From positions 9,311,702-9,375,701 of the forward strand of contig NC_088873.1 of assembly GCF_032884065.1 (NCBI RefSeq): a DNA stretch of 64,000 nt, in the 5' to 3' direction. This DNA comes from Artemia franciscana (taxonomy: Eukaryota; Arthropoda; Branchiopoda; Anostraca; Artemiidae). Numbering within the stretch: position 1 is the first letter of the stretch; every line of letters begins with the position of its first letter. Below the pieces are notes generated by a model. The model did not search any database, was not told where the DNA came from, and saw nothing but the letters and a program-made list of their open reading frames with translations. Below, piece by piece: positions 10,745-22,969 of this stretch. The position numbers were made by a program, and so were the translations under genes.

Positions 10745-12593
10745 AACAACCGAAATTAGTTCTTTTTAAATTATTTTTCAGTAAAAAAAAAGTTTTCGTT
10801 GTTAAGTTCAAAATGCAAACATTGCAGTAATATCCGTTAAGAAACGACATTACCATACGGATGTTGACAAAGGGGGGTTGGTACAGTCACTGACCCTCTT
10901 TATGCCTCCAATCATGCATTATAATCATCAGGAGATCCAATCACAAAGATGCAAACAGGTTATCAAAGGCCCGTTTTGGGTAGAAGTGCATAGCAAAAAA
11001 TCTGTTGAGCCAACGGGCAGTATACTTTAGCGTGGTAGACAAAGTTGGAACTTGGAAATTTTGATCGATTTTTTTTTTTGGCTCGATTAACTGAGATTTG
11101 GCAGTCTATAGTAGCTTTGCTTGGAAAGTGTCCAAATAGTCGAAAGCGCTGAATTTCGCTTAACTTTTTATAGACAGGTATCTACACCCGAGCAGGCTTC
11201 AAGATTTTGTACTTTTAAAATCCCTGACTTTCAAAACTTTGAAGGTTTGGGGCCACAAAACCCTACAACCTAAAATTTCCTGGGGGATCTCTGCTAGACT
11301 GTAGTTTTGTGTGCTTTGCATGGGAGCACTTTCCTGCGGAAGGTAGGGTGGGCTTGGAAATGGAATACGTCTCTGAAAACCTGTCCTCTCTGTACCTTTG
11401 TTCCATGAATTTCAACTGCGCCAAAGTACTTTCTTACAGAGGTAGGAGAAGTAGTGTTACGCCTCTGGTAAACTATCACTTTTACGCTGAATGGACTAAG
11501 GTACTCACCTCGTAAGCCTAAAACTGCTTGTAGGAAAAACATTAGCCTACCTTTCTGCTGAAAAATGGTGGTAGGGATGGTGGTTTGGAGATCTCAGTCC
11601 ATTTTTTCCTTCAATTATGTAGTTTGAAACCCTTGCAGAATTCCAGTTGAGATGAAGTATAACATGCATACCTTACGGCTAGAAATCAGACGATGGAGAG
11701 GGAAGAAGAGATTGCGTATGGATCAGGCCACAGGCGTGCTTTGGTCCTCTTATTACGCAGATTGGGAATTCATTAAACTATTCTAGCTCAAAAAAGGTGT
11801 AACATGCCTGCTTTTCTGCTAAAAGTATTTCAGGGGGGTTTGACGATAGTTGTGGTTTTAATTATACGTATCTAAAATACGCGTAACGTTTCTAGCAAGA
11901 TATGACATGCCCACCTTTTCTACTAAAATGTATGATTGAAGAACAATCCAATTGCATAATTTGAGGCCCTTGTCCTTAAGGCTGTTTGGGTCATCCACCC
12001 TATGAAAGAACCTTTTATGGATCTTTTAATCCTTCCAAGCGTGATAAAATATTGATCAAATACCATAGGGGGCTCTCAGGGTTTAAAAAGGCGCGGGGTA
12101 TAGGCTGAAAGGCATACAAGAAATATGTCGGAGGCGCATCGCTCTTTACCTATTATTAAAGCATTCTAGTCTTTGCCTTCTAAAATGCTCTCATATAAAT
12201 ACATGTTCTTAGGGTATCAATTTCTAAGTGGATATTCTAAGTCGAGTTCAATAGATAAAGAGTCCTATAATAGCCTGATATTTTGGGACGTAATCACGAC
12301 GAATATTGAAGTGGTTTCTTACATTTCCTTTTTTGCTCTTTTATTGCTAAAATTTAACAGAGTATAGTTTTTGTACGAGAGTGTAGTTTTTTCTTCCGAT
12401 AATTTTTGCAATAAATCTCTATAATGTCGATCTTAAGAATTATAATTATCAGTATTATCTTGAAATCCAAGGTTATATAAGAAGCATTGCATCTAAATAT
12501 AGTGACAAAAAATTGTTGTCAAAGAAGATACTGTCTTTAGTTCTGCATAGTAACTTTCTTATACCTTTCGTTTAAGTTTTTTTTGTTTTTTAG
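10745..12593. other. Non-coding intron 1 DNA with a degenerate tandem repeat at ~11290-12010
   Basis: Phrases of the type ACATGCCCACCTTTTCTACT (also GCATGGGAGCACTTTCCTGC and CATGCCTGCTTTTCTGCT) recur about every 120-150 bases, each followed by G-rich GGGATGGTGGTTT-like text and an AATTATGTAGTTTGA-like segment. No coding sequence is recognised. Confidence 0.4.
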
Positions 12594-12801
12594 GTTGGAA
12601 AGCAGAAGGAAATATTCGTTCTGAATGATCATTTGTACAAAGTTGGTCACGATTTTGCGACTCAAACCCTTTACAAATCCTGTGATATTACTTCTCAGTC
12701 ACAGCCGTTGGATTTTATTGTAGAGAAACATTTGAAAGGGAAGCAAGAAATTACTGATGCCATTGAAAAGACAAACCTTGATTGTGAAAATCTACGCAAA
12801 G
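12594..12801 (+). CDS. Exon of the split gene: middle segment
   Basis: A strong polypyrimidine tract and TTTTTAG precede 12594; the donor AAAG|GTATGT follows 12801. Phase 0 at the start matches the preceding exon; it ends in phase 1. The peptide contains KQKEIFVLNDHLYKVGHDFA, then QPLDFIVEKHLKGKQEITDA and a charged helical end (EKTNLDCENLRK). No catalytic motif or zinc ligand set is visible. An RTE retrotransposon starts only about 140 bp past the donor, in the intron. Confidence 0.75.
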
Positions 12802-12943
12802 GTATGTTACTGTTGTATTAACTAATCGGTTATTAAACTTCAGTTGTTGATAATTGTAATCGACTAACATTGTTAACGGTCTCTATTCCCGATCACGGAT
12901 GTCTGCACCACTTCATACATTTTGCATAGGCTGCAAAGCAAAT

Positions 12944-14723
12944 ACATAATAGTAAAATATTATACTGGCATGTTAATAAATTGAAAGGGAGTAGCCGATC
13001 CGGACTAGTCCCAGTTAAAGATAGAAATGGGGTCACAATTAGTGATAAGGAAAAAGTTAAAGAAAGATGGGTGGAACATTTTGAGAATGTGCTAAACCGA
13101 GATACAGTTGCAGGAAAAGATATAGATGAAAATGAAAAAGTTTGTGATACCTTGGATGTGAAGGAAGATTTGTTTAGTGAGGAAGAATTGGCGACAGTAC
13201 TAGAAGGATTAAAAAATAATAAGGCCCCAGGTGCTGATAGTATGATTAATGAGTTCCTTAAATATGGTGGCTCTGAGGTTAGGAATAAGCTACTGAAGAT
13301 TATGAACATGATTTTTGAAAAAGGGGAAGTACCCAATGATTTTAGGAAAACCTTAATTAAACCACTGTATAAGAAAGGTGACAAGAGTGAATGTCGGAAT
13401 TATCGAGGCATTAGTCTGGTCTCTGTAGGTAGCAAATTACTGAGTAATATGATACTTTTTAGACTGAGACATGCTGTAGACAAAGTTTTAAGGGAAGAAC
13501 AATGCGGTTTTAGAAAAGGTAGAGGATGTGTCGACCATGTTTTCACTCTTAGGTTAATAATTGAGAAGTCTCTTCGTTGTCAAACACCTTTGGTCCTTAG
13601 TTTTATCGATTATGAGCAAGCTTTCGATTCTGTTGATAGAACAGCGTTAACAAAGGTCTTATCGTTATATGGTATACCAGAAAAATACATTAAAGTGATT
13701 TGCGCTATGTACGAGAATAATACTGCTGCGGTTAAGGTAGGAAATGAGGTTAGCAACTGGTTTTGTATTAAATCAGGAGTTAAGCAGGGTTGTGTTCTAT
13801 CCCCCTTTATATGGATCATTTTGATGGACTTCGTCTTAAGGAGCACAGGAAAGGCAATTGGAGACCATGGAATCAAATGGGGAGGAAGAACGCTCCTGGA
13901 CTTAGATTATGCTGATGATTTAAGCATATTAGATGAAAGTGTGAGCAAAATGAATGAATTTTTAGAGGTTTTACGAGTTCAGGGTGCTAAAATAGGCTTG
14001 AAAATTAATGTTAAGAAGACTAAGTCACTAAGGTTAGGAATAAGTGAAGATGAACAGGTGACCTTAGGTAACGAAAAGATTGATCAGGTTGGGAGCTTCA
14101 GTTACCTTGGTAGTATTATTAGTAAAGATGGTGGGAGCAGTGAAGATGTTAAAAGTAGAATAGCTAAAGCTCAGGGTGTTTTTTCACAGTTAAAAAAAGT
14201 TTGGAAGAATAGAAAGATAAGCCTACAAACCAAGATTAGAATATTGGAAGCTACAGTGATGACAGTGGTCAAATATGGCTCTGAAGCATGGACACTCCGA
14301 AAAGCAGATGAAAATTTACTAGATGTTTTCCAGAGAAATTGCCTACGGATTGTTCTGGGTACCCGGCTGACTGACCGTATTTCAAACAGTAGGTTGTACG
14401 AAAAATGTGGTTCAATCCCGCTTTCTAGGGCTATAATGAAAGAAAGGTTGAGATGGCTAGGCCACGTTCTACGGATGAAGGATGACAGATTACCGAAGAT
14501 TGTCCTTTTTGGCCAACCGTCTGGGGCTACACGGAAAGCAGGTCGTCCTTGTCTGGGTTGGGAGGATGTCATAAATAAGGATTTAAAGGAAATGGGAACT
14601 TCCTGGGAGGGTGTAAAGAGGGAGGCTTTAAATAGATTAGGTTGGAGGAGGAGCGTGCGTAGCTGTGTTGGCCTCAGGCGGCTTGGTTCTGCAGTGAGTT
14701 ATTAGTAGTAGTAGTAGTAGTAG
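12944..14723 (+). mobile_element. RTE-like non-LTR retrotransposon, copy 1 (5' truncated)
   Basis: Homology to the minus-strand copy at 42481-44839 begins at about 12944 (CATAATAGTAAAATATTATA) and runs to a (TAG)n tail at 14701-14723. The endonuclease part is missing, as expected for incomplete target-primed reverse transcription. It lies in intron 2 of the split gene in the sense orientation, about 140 bp after the donor site. Confidence 0.85.
12981..14705 (+). CDS. Reverse transcriptase of RTE-like LINE (574 codons, open, N-terminally truncated)
   Basis: It copies element RNA into DNA at a nicked target. Visible order: linker (residues 1-75), NNKAPGADSM (79-88), PLYKKGDKSECRNYRGISL (128-146), CGFRKGRGCVDH (175-186), motif A FIDYEQAFDSVD with catalytic Asp (208-219), motif B SGVKQGCVLSPF (265-276), motif C YADD (310-313), thumb with SYLGSII, and the C-terminal RLRWLGHVLRMKDDR and KAGRPCLGWEDV segments typical of RTE-clade proteins. 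The polymerase active site is intact and there is no stop or frameshift. Met 12981 is simply the first Met after the truncation point: the full protein needs an upstream AP endonuclease, so this copy cannot move by itself. Confidence 0.9.
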   Translation: MKGSSRSGLVPVKDRNGVTISDKEKVKERWVEHFENVLNRDTVAGKDIDENEKVCDTLDVKEDLFSEEELATVLEGLKNNKAPGADSMINEFLKYGGSEVRNKLLKIMNMIFEKGEVPNDFRKTLIKPLYKKGDKSECRNYRGISLVSVGSKLLSNMILFRLRHAVDKVLREEQCGFRKGRGCVDHVFTLRLIIEKSLRCQTPLVLSFIDYEQAFDSVDRTALTKVLSLYGIPEKYIKVICAMYENNTAAVKVGNEVSNWFCIKSGVKQGCVLSPFIWIILMDFVLRSTGKAIGDHGIKWGGRTLLDLDYADDLSILDESVSKMNEFLEVLRVQGAKIGLKINVKKTKSLRLGISEDEQVTLGNEKIDQVGSFSYLGSIISKDGGSSEDVKSRIAKAQGVFSQLKKVWKNRKISLQTKIRILEATVMTVVKYGSEAWTLRKADENLLDVFQRNCLRIVLGTRLTDRISNSRLYEKCGSIPLSRAIMKERLRWLGHVLRMKDDRLPKIVLFGQPSGATRKAGRPCLGWEDVINKDLKEMGTSWEGVKREALNRLGWRRSVRSCVGLRRLGSAVSY

Positions 14724-15220
14724 CAAAGCAATTACTTTTGTTCATTTTAAGTTTCAACATGGTCTGTACTTTCATGAAAAAACTTGTCAATTAATATTGC
14801 TCGTTTGTAGTTTAAAAAAGTTATATAAGGCTTGAGTATTAAACTCGCATATTTATATGTGTACTCAAGAAAGACAAGAATGAACAACACGAAATTTGTT
14901 TTTATTCTGAAGGTGGAAACTATCCACGGTATAATATGTCGTGTAATATCACTATTATAATATGTCTGAAGCTCCTATTGGAAGAAATTGGAGGTTTTCT
15001 TCCGCTTTCTATTGTTTACTAACAATATAAACAACCAACTTTCTCTTACCTCGTGGAAACAGATGAATTAGCCAACTGAAATGGCTGGGCCTAATTCTCA
15101 GAACCAATTGAGTCTGGTAGGAAATGTAAAAAAATACCAGCTTGGAAATAAACTAGACCTACGTTGTCCGGACAACGTGAAGTGTTGCGGCAACCTTTGT
15201 CCGGCTTCACCGACTAAAGT
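14724..15220. other. Non-coding intron 2 DNA; palindrome at 15161-15178
   Basis: No gene is visible. ACGTTGTCCGGACAACGT (15161-15178) is a perfect 18-nt palindrome, followed by GTTGCGGCAAC (15184-15194). Both lie just outside the MITE-like element described next and may belong to it. Confidence 0.5.
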
Positions 15221-15657
15221 GTTGCGAGAGCAATACTTTGGTTTTGTTTCTTCGATATCGATCAGTAATCACATCATCAAAGGCTATTCCTCAACGTTGA
15301 AAAAACAACAAAGTTTATTTGGCACATCTGATACCATTTCTCTACCGCAATCCCAAGTCCGGAAAACCGAATGATAAACTCAGCTGAAATCACGAGCAGA
15401 AATGGGTAGAAACAATAGATGGCAGCACTTTCGGACCCGTGGGAAAATGCCACATTTTTGCTTCTGTAAATCTTTCTTTTTTTTCTGTGGAGCTTTCCAA
15501 AATTCAATGTCATATTCATCAATCCGGCCTGAGGTCCACACTTTCCGTAAAAACTGCACAGGTTAAACCATTAGGCTACCAGTTTCTGGGAATAAGCTGA
15601 GATCGGCAGCATAGGAAAACAAAAACCGGAACAAAACCAAAGTGTTGCTTTCGCAAC
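15221..15657. mobile_element. MITE-like element with 30-bp terminal inverted repeats
   Basis: The left end 15221-15250 (GTTGCGAGAGCAATACTTTG...) is the reverse complement of the right end 15628-15657 (27 of 30 positions). The interior of about 377 bp is non-coding. The right tip itself folds (GTTGC-GAAA-GCAAC on the minus strand). No clear target-site duplication is visible. The length fits a non-autonomous DNA element; the superfamily is unknown. Confidence 0.65.
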
Positions 15658-18064
15658 ATAAATATATAGGAAAGAAAATTCGGAGATATTCATAAACAGA
15701 CAGAAAACAAATTGCGCTCTTAGCTATCATTTACAATTTTCCAGCTCTGTTAGCACTGGAGGGAAACAAGGCTCAGGTCAGTGCCATCTACTTAAATATG
15801 GTTGTCTTCTTTTATAAGATAGGGGGATTTACGATAACGGGTTTACGACGAAGGTGATTTCAATGATGCACTTTTCGTTTGGATTTAACGTCACATTGTA
15901 TTTGAGGAGGTTGAGGCTCTCTTTGAAATTATAAAAAAATCGGTTATCGTTGTTAAAAATTGCTGTTCAGTTAAATCCTTATAAATGTTACTGACCTTAC
16001 CTCAAAATTCTTCGGTTTTTTTTGTGCTATTTGGGGTGAATACTATAAAATGGTAATTGTCTTTTTCTTGATATCCTTTTCATCCTGAAAAGAACTGTGG
16101 CTTTTTACGTCTGTGTATGGTAATTGACCATTTTTTTTCTTTTCTTTTTACTTCAAAACTAGAATACTGGCTCTAACCGTTGTATCTATTTTTTGAGTGT
16201 TCATTTTGTACTATTTTAATTAACGTGATATTCAAAGAATGACAAAGAATATGAAGAAACATCTCTTTTCGTAAACGCTTATTTTGCGTCAAACATTCGT
16301 GCTTTCTTTCAAAAGAAACAAGAGGAATTTGGTTGTAAAAGGGAAAATAATTAAACAGTGTCAAAAGAAATGTAAGTAATGACAGGGTAAAGAGATTTCT
16401 ACTTTGCACACAGCTCTGTTCTCAGTTCAGCTTGGAAGGAATTTTGTAATATATCCGAATTCGTGATTTTAAATATTATGTTGTTTGGGAATGTGTAACT
16501 TTTCTCTTATGAATTGCAGGGAAGAAAAGTAAAAAATAAAAATAAGAAAATTTATAGAGTGTGTAATTTCAGATTTAAATCATGGTTTTTCAGTCGTTAA
16601 TGTTTGTTCGCAACGTACAAATAGATGTTTTCCTTTTGCGTCTAAACGACCATATGAGCAACCCCCCCCCCCTCCAAGGGAGTAATTATTTCACTCATTT
16701 TGAAATTTACGAAATATTTCCTCTATAAATCTCTCAAGTGAAAGTCTAAACTCACCCCCTGAAATTTTACTTTTCGGAAATATGTCTATATAAAAAGAAA
16801 ATTATTCCTAAGAAACAGAAAGAATTGATCGAATTGATTAACTTTAATTTAAATTTTCATGTAACAATGTATTCTTAATCGAGGTCTATAAGTACAATGC
16901 ATATACATTGTATTGTAATTCTTCGTTTCGCAGGTTTTGACTTATTACCAAATTATATGTTTTCTGTACTTTTTTAACCCTATTAATTCAACTATTTTTC
17001 CTCTTTGTTCCTTTTTTCCTAATTCCATGCTCCTTTCAAACAGGGAATTTTCAATCTCATTTTCCTTTCTTTCCCCATCTGCTATTTTTTGTTCTTTAAT
17101 TTAATGATGTCGCAGTATTGCAAATTTGTATTGCTAGAATTTTACGATTAAAACTAGCTTTTCAATTACAACTTTAAGTATAATTTTGAGAAACTCGTAT
17201 GTGTTTAAACTAAACTCGCAACCGTTCACGAGATATTGCTGATACGTTCTTATTGACAACCAGCATGCATATTATGTCTTTTCATTTAGCTTTAAAGTAA
17301 CGTAAACTTTCCTTGTAAGTTTCTACTTTATACCCTATTTCAGTCCCAAGATATCCCGCCTATACAATTTTGACAACCTAGATGCACTTACACTATTTTA
17401 ATTTAGTTCCATAGCAGCAGTATTAGAAGCAGGAGTAGTAGTAGAAGTAGTAGCAAAAGTGGTAGTAATATTAGTAGCCCTGAAAATTTTGGCTTAATGC
17501 CCTAAGGTTTGCTTTTTGCTGGGGTATTGTCAATAAACCCTATGATAGCCGACGCGTATCTAGTTTCTTTTGATTTTAGTTCTAGTTCTTAACACTTTGA
17601 GAACCATACGATCGTCTCTCAAATGCTGTTCTAGGTGACGGCGTGTAGGGGAAATAGACTTGTTCTTTGAAATTGTTTGAATTTTGCGCCTTAAAAAAAA
17701 AGAACCTACCGCTAGTGATAATACATTGCAAGCCATTTAGTATTTGTCCTGGACTTATAGTTAGTATTTGTTTACGTATTGGGCTCTTTTGTATTTTGTT
17801 TTCCTCTTTTCAAAGCATTTTTCCATTTACTTTATATTTCAGTCTTGCTCTTCTTCTTCTTCTTCAAAACAGCAGCACACTTTAGGACCCTAATGATTTC
17901 CTGACGATAGCATCATGTATATTGTGTTCACATTGAATTTGTTTTAACATGATTTGAAATAATTTCAGCAGGTGTTAATAGGTCTTGTTGCTGATGAAGT
18001 TAATATTCTCTATATAAAGCTTGAAAATAATTATTTATTTAAGTCCATTTTTATTATCTTTTAG
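15658..18064. other. Non-coding intron 2 DNA with an imperfect (TAG)n tract near 17415-17480
   Basis: AT-rich intron sequence with no recognisable gene. The imperfect AGTAGTAGTAGAAGTAGTAG tract at about 17430-17480 resembles the 3' tail of the RTE elements and may mark an old insertion. The last bases (TTTATTATCTTTTAG) form the acceptor of the next exon. Confidence 0.4.
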
Positions 18065-18291
18065 AAATTGATTCTTTCATTACTAAAAGTAAGACTGACC
18101 ATGACCAGACCCAGCGATTGTTTAATAGTATTCATGAGACCTTGGATGATATAGATGCTTGTATTGAACGAAGTTTTCATCCTCAGCTGACTGAAGCAAT
18201 GAAAAATCAGTCTAATTCAAATGTTGCTCAACCTGAAGAGCAAATTCTAGCTGGAACAGAACACCCTAAAGCACCGAAATCCTGTAAAAAG
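18065..18291 (+). CDS. Exon of the split gene: helical/linker segment
   Basis: The acceptor TTTTAG ends at 18064. The first two bases complete a Glu codon with the G left over from the previous exon, and the frame then reads IDSFITKSKTDHDQTQRLFN ... DDIDACIERSFHPQLTEAMK, ending KAPKSCKK. I place the donor at AAG|GTGATT (18292) because phase 0 then leads into a fully open next exon. A stronger-looking donor 19 bases downstream (G|GTAAGA at 18311) would put the next exon out of frame. The first half looks helical; the second half is Asn/Gln/Pro-rich and probably disordered. Confidence 0.75.
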
Positions 18292-19798
18292 GTGATTCTT
18301 TTGTGCATTGGTAAGAAAAAGCCGCGTAAAAAGGGAGAAATATCACATAATATGTGTCTATCTGGGTTTCCTGGGGCCGTAGGTGAGAACAGGCCGTATT
18401 TTTTTTCTGATTGTTAGGATATTTTTTTTTCGTATAAAGTTATGAGAATTTAAGTGATACTGAACAAAATTAAGCTGGACCCTAGCCAATTCCAGTGCTC
18501 GCCTCCTAAAATCTGCCATATGGTCTGAAAAACGATAAAGTTGTACTCTGTTTTTCCTTAAAAAAGTATAATAATATTAGAATAATTTTGAGCAATTGAC
18601 ACGGCAATTGATAATGCTGGGAAAGTTAACAAGGTGTGGCAGCTGTGTCTACTTCATTCGTCTGACTTGAATCAAAGCAATCTCTCCTCCAAAAAAAAAA
18701 AAAACTCCTTCTAAATTTATGTCTGATCCAGCATTCACATAGGAGTCTCTCGGGCCCGATCTAAATCTCAATCTTACCACAATTTCCTCTATTATGTCTA
18801 TCGTTTTCTACGTAATTGTCCTGTTTAGATTTTTCTTTTACCCCTTCCCCCTATCCTTAACTGAAGTAAGTCCTCCAAAATACACCCGTACGTGTTTCGT
18901 ACAGCAGATATAAGTTAAAGTATATGGGTAATAGTAGCTGCATTCAAAAAACTCGATGCATTTAGCTGTGTTTATGCTTCATTTACAGTCTAAAAAACAG
19001 AAAATCAGCTGATTTTAATTCTAAAAACTGAGTAGTCTTGAACTTCAGATGTGCAATAGAAAAGACTTCTAGGTGAAATATATCTAATTAAGTAACTTAT
19101 ATTGTTCTAGGACATCTATTAGGCATAAGGAATTTATTTTGAGAATTCTTTTTGGCTGGAGTCTAGAAAAAAATCACCCACTTCGATATTTTCTGATAGA
19201 ACTAACCTTTTCTAGTTATTAAAAAAGGGTTTGTATTACTTTTCTTTTTCTACTCCGTATTTTAAGATTTAAGGGCCTCGCAATTCATTTGTCAACATTT
19301 TCTTTTTTTCGCCAAATGAAAAAGTGTACTTATCAAGTACTATAAGGTGTTTTCTAGTTAGTAAAGAAGGGTTTATAAACGGCTTATCTTTTTCTAGTCC
19401 GTATTTTAAGATTAAAGGGCCTCGCAATTCTTTTGTCAACATTTTCCTTTTTTCGCCAAATGAAAATGTGTACTTAACAAGTAGTATAAGGCATTTCCAA
19501 CCAATTTGTGATTCCTTTTTCATTAGCAAACAGGTAGCTACGCTTCCTCAGGGTCTTTTGCCCAGAATCCCTCTCGAAATCTCTAGTAGACGATTTCTTT
19601 TTTTGTTCTTACATTTTAATGTATTCAATCCATGTATGAGGTGTTAAATTATAGTTTATTAATAGTTTAAAATTATAGTTTATTGTTCAATTGAATTCCT
19701 CTTTTGAGTTTTTGTCCATGTTATTTTGTGTTTTCAAATTTAGTTGAGAAAATTTCTAATCTCTTAATTGTATTCAGCTAAGTACTTCTTTTTTTTAT
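18292..19798. other. Non-coding intron 3 DNA with a ~142-bp tandem pair at 19207-19500
   Basis: No gene is visible. GGGCCTCGCAATTC and TTTTTCGCCAAATGAAAA phrases occur twice about 142 bases apart (units near 19207-19350 and 19351-19500). Confidence 0.5.
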
Positions 19799-22280
19799 GG
19801 CACTTGGTATTAACCAAGTGACATATAGCAGTCGCCAATTCTGTCGGTCTGTCTGTCGGTCCCAGTTTTGCTACTTTAGGCACTTCCAGGTAAGCTAGGA
19901 CGATGAAATTTGGCAAGCGTATCAGGGACCGGACCACATTAAATTAGAAATAGTTGTTTTCCCGATTTGACCATCTGGGGGGGAGTGGGGGCCGGTTAAT
20001 TCGCAACAAATAGAAAAAATGAAGTATTTTTAACTTATGAGCGGGTGATTGGATCTTAATGAAATTTGATGTTTGGAATGATATTGTGTCTCAGAGCTCT
20101 TATTTCAAATTCCGACTGGGTCTGATGATATTGGGGGGAGTTGGAGGGGGGAAACCTAAAATCTTGGAAAACACTTAGAGTGGAGGGATCGGGATGAAAC
20201 TTGATGGGAAAAATAAGCGCAAGTCCCAGATACATAATTGACATAATCGGAACTGATTTGCTCTCTTTGGGGTAGTTGGGGGGGGGAGTAATTCTTAAAA
20301 ATTAGAAAAATGAGGTATTTTCAACTTACGAACGGGTGATCGGATCTCAATGAAATTTGATGTTTAGAAGGATATCGTGTCTTAGAGCTCTTAATTTAAA
20401 TCCCGACCGGATCTGGTGATGGGGGCGGGGAGTTGGGAGGGGGAAACCTAAAACTTGGAAAACACTTAGAGTGGAGGTATCGGGATGAAACATGGTGGGA
20501 AAAATAAACACAAGTCCTAGATAGATGATTGACATAAACGGAACGGATCCGCTCTCTTTTGGGTTGTTGGGGGGGGGGAGTATTTCTGAAAAAAATGAGG
20601 TATATTTAACTTACGAACGGGTGATCAGATCTCAATGAAATTTGATATTTAGAAGGATATCGTGGCTCAGAGCTCTTATTTTAAACCCGAACGGATCTGG
20701 TGACATTGGGGGGGGGGGGGAGTTGGGAGGGAGAAACCTAAAAATTGGAAAAAACTTAGAGTGGAGGGATCGGGATGAAACTTGGTGAAAAAAAAAACAC
20801 GAGTCCTAGATACATGATTGACGTAACCAGAACGGATCTGCTCTCTTTGGGGTAGTTGGGGGGGGGGGGGGTTAATTCTGAAAAATTAGAAAAAATGAGG
20901 TATTTTTAACTTACGAACGGGTGATTGGATCCCCATGAAATTTGATTTTTAGATGGATATCGTGTCTCAAAGCTCTTATTTTAAATCCTGACCGGATCTG
21001 GTGACATTGAGGAAAGTTTGGGGTGGGGAAACCTAAAATGATGGGAAACGCTTAGATTGGAGGGATTGGGATGAAACTTGGTTGGAAAAATAAGCAGAAG
21101 TCTTGCATACGTGATTTACATAATTGGAACGGATCCGCTCAATTGCGGGGGGGGGGGGGGTAATTCTGAAAAATAAGAAAAATGACGTATTTTTAACTTA
21201 CGAAGGAGTGATCGGATCTTCATGAAACGTCATATTTAGAAGGACCTCGTAACTCCGATATCTTATTTTAAATCTCAACCGAATCAAGCGTAATCGGGGG
21301 GGGGGGGGAAGTTGGGGACCGGAAATCTTAGAAAATACTTAAAGCGGTGAGATCAGGATGAAACTGGATGGGAAGAATATAAACCTGGCTAAGATACGTG
21401 ACTGACATAACTGGACCGGATCTGCTCTCTTTGGTGGAATTGGGGGGGGGGGGGTAATTTTGAAAATTGAGGTATTTGTAACTTACGAAAGGGTGACCAG
21501 ATCTTAATGAAATTTGATATTTAGAAGGATCTTGTGCTTTAAAGTTCTAATTTCAAATTCCGACCAGATCCTGTGACATTCGGGGGAGTCGGAGGGGGGA
21601 ACCGGAATTCTTGGAAAACATGAAAATTGGAGTATTTATATCTTACGAATAGATGATCGGATCGTAATGAAATTTGATTTTTCGAAGGAATTCATGTCTC
21701 AGAGCTCTTATTTCAAATCCCGACCAGATCTTTTGACATTGTGGGGATTTGGAGGGGGAAATTTCGGAAAAACACTTGGAGTGTAGGAATCGGGATGAAG
21801 CTTGGTGGATAGAATAAACAAATGTCCTTGATACGTGATTGACAGAATCGTACTGGATTCGCTCTCTTTGGGGGAGTTGGGGGGAGGGGTTCAGTGATTT
21901 GGCGAGTTCGGTGCTTCTGGACGTGCTAGGGCGATGAAAATTGGTAGGCGTGTCAGGGAGCTGCACAATTTGACTTGATAAAGTCGTTTTCCCAGATTCG
22001 GCCATCTGGGGGGCAAAAGGGAGAGGAAAAATTAGAAAAAATTAGGTATTTATAACTTACGAGTGGGTGATCGGATCTTAATGAATTTTGATATTTAGAA
22101 GGACTTTGTGACTCAGAGCTCTTATTTTAAATCTTGACCGGCATTAAGCCTCTTATTTTCCTTTTTAAATCAATCTATTGATTCATAGAATTTTGTTAGA
22201 GCTCATACCATGTGATCTCTTGGCTCTTAGCTCTTCTCGCCTCGTCACAAGTGCCATATGAGCTCTTCGCTCTTGTTTCC
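19799..22280. mobile_element. Repeat element with hairpin left end and ~7 tandem poly-G-bearing units
   Basis: The left end holds CACTTGGTATTAACCAAGTG (19801-19820), an 8-bp hairpin. The body repeats a unit of about 285-300 bp: GAAATTTGATxTTTAGAAGG recurs at about 20060, 20351, 20637, 20937, 21223, 21508 and 21670. Each unit also has GATCGGGATGAAACTTGGTG and one or two runs of 7-12 G. The opening GACGATGAAATTTGGCAAGC segment returns near 21930. The right end is probably near 22280 (TCACAAGTGCCATATGAGCT). No protein is encoded. It belongs to no class that I can name with certainty. Confidence 0.65.
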
Positions 22281-22969
22281 TTAGTAAACTCTTCTTTCTT
22301 AAGTTTTAGTCAAAGAATTTTAGTACTTTTTTGTAAGTTTTTCTCAAGTAAATTTGAACTTTTCAAGTTTTTGTGGAGGTTTGAAATATTTAAAAGATAG
22401 TTCAAGTAAATTTGTCCTTTTCAATTTTTATTATAACATTTTTCCATCACTCTTACTTTATTCTATATTTCCACCAATTTTGATGCTTTTTGCCAGAACT
22501 GAACGATTCTTATGCTTAATGGCCCCTCTAATTTCATATTCTGATCTCTGGTGAAACTTGGATGCCAAACGCGACAAGCATATTCTTACTATCAACTGCA
22601 AAATCAATAAGAAATTCTTAAAAAACTTGCTGCGCATGCTGTGAACATATGCTGCCGGAAAGTGCCATTACTGTAGAGGAAAATAAACGGCTTCACCGTT
22701 GTGACAATCCCTCTGTTTCCGTAGACATTTTCAATAAAATAAAGTATCTTATTTTTGGTTCAGGTTGCTCATTCCCCGTGTCTTACTAGACCTCTAATAA
22801 AATTCACCCAAAATTAAATTAATGTTCGACAAATAAAAAATCAGGATGTTCTACGAATCTGCAAGCCATTGCTGAAATGCTCTAAAAATTGGTTTTTGCT
22901 CTTGAGAACCTCAAATAATGGATAAATTACATTGCTTAGTAATATTCTTTTCTTTCTTTTTTTTTGTAG
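22281..22969. other. Non-coding intron 3 DNA up to the exon 4 acceptor
   Basis: AT-rich, no coding region recognised. A long T-rich tract just before 22970 serves as the polypyrimidine tract. Confidence 0.5.

Noticed and set aside
12893..14572. Minus-strand open frames of up to 163 codons opposite RTE copy 1, and plus-strand ones opposite copy 2 (42629-44393)
   Set aside because: They are antisense shadows of the reverse transcriptase and appear identically in both copies.
18292..18417. Extension of exon 3 to a stronger-looking donor at 18311 or to the stop at 18415
   Set aside because: The 18311 donor would put the next exon, which carries the PIP box, out of frame with an early stop. Donor 18292 keeps the frame.
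20060..22100. CRISPR-like array
   Set aside because: Units are about 290 bp with no short direct-repeat/spacer structure, in an animal genome.
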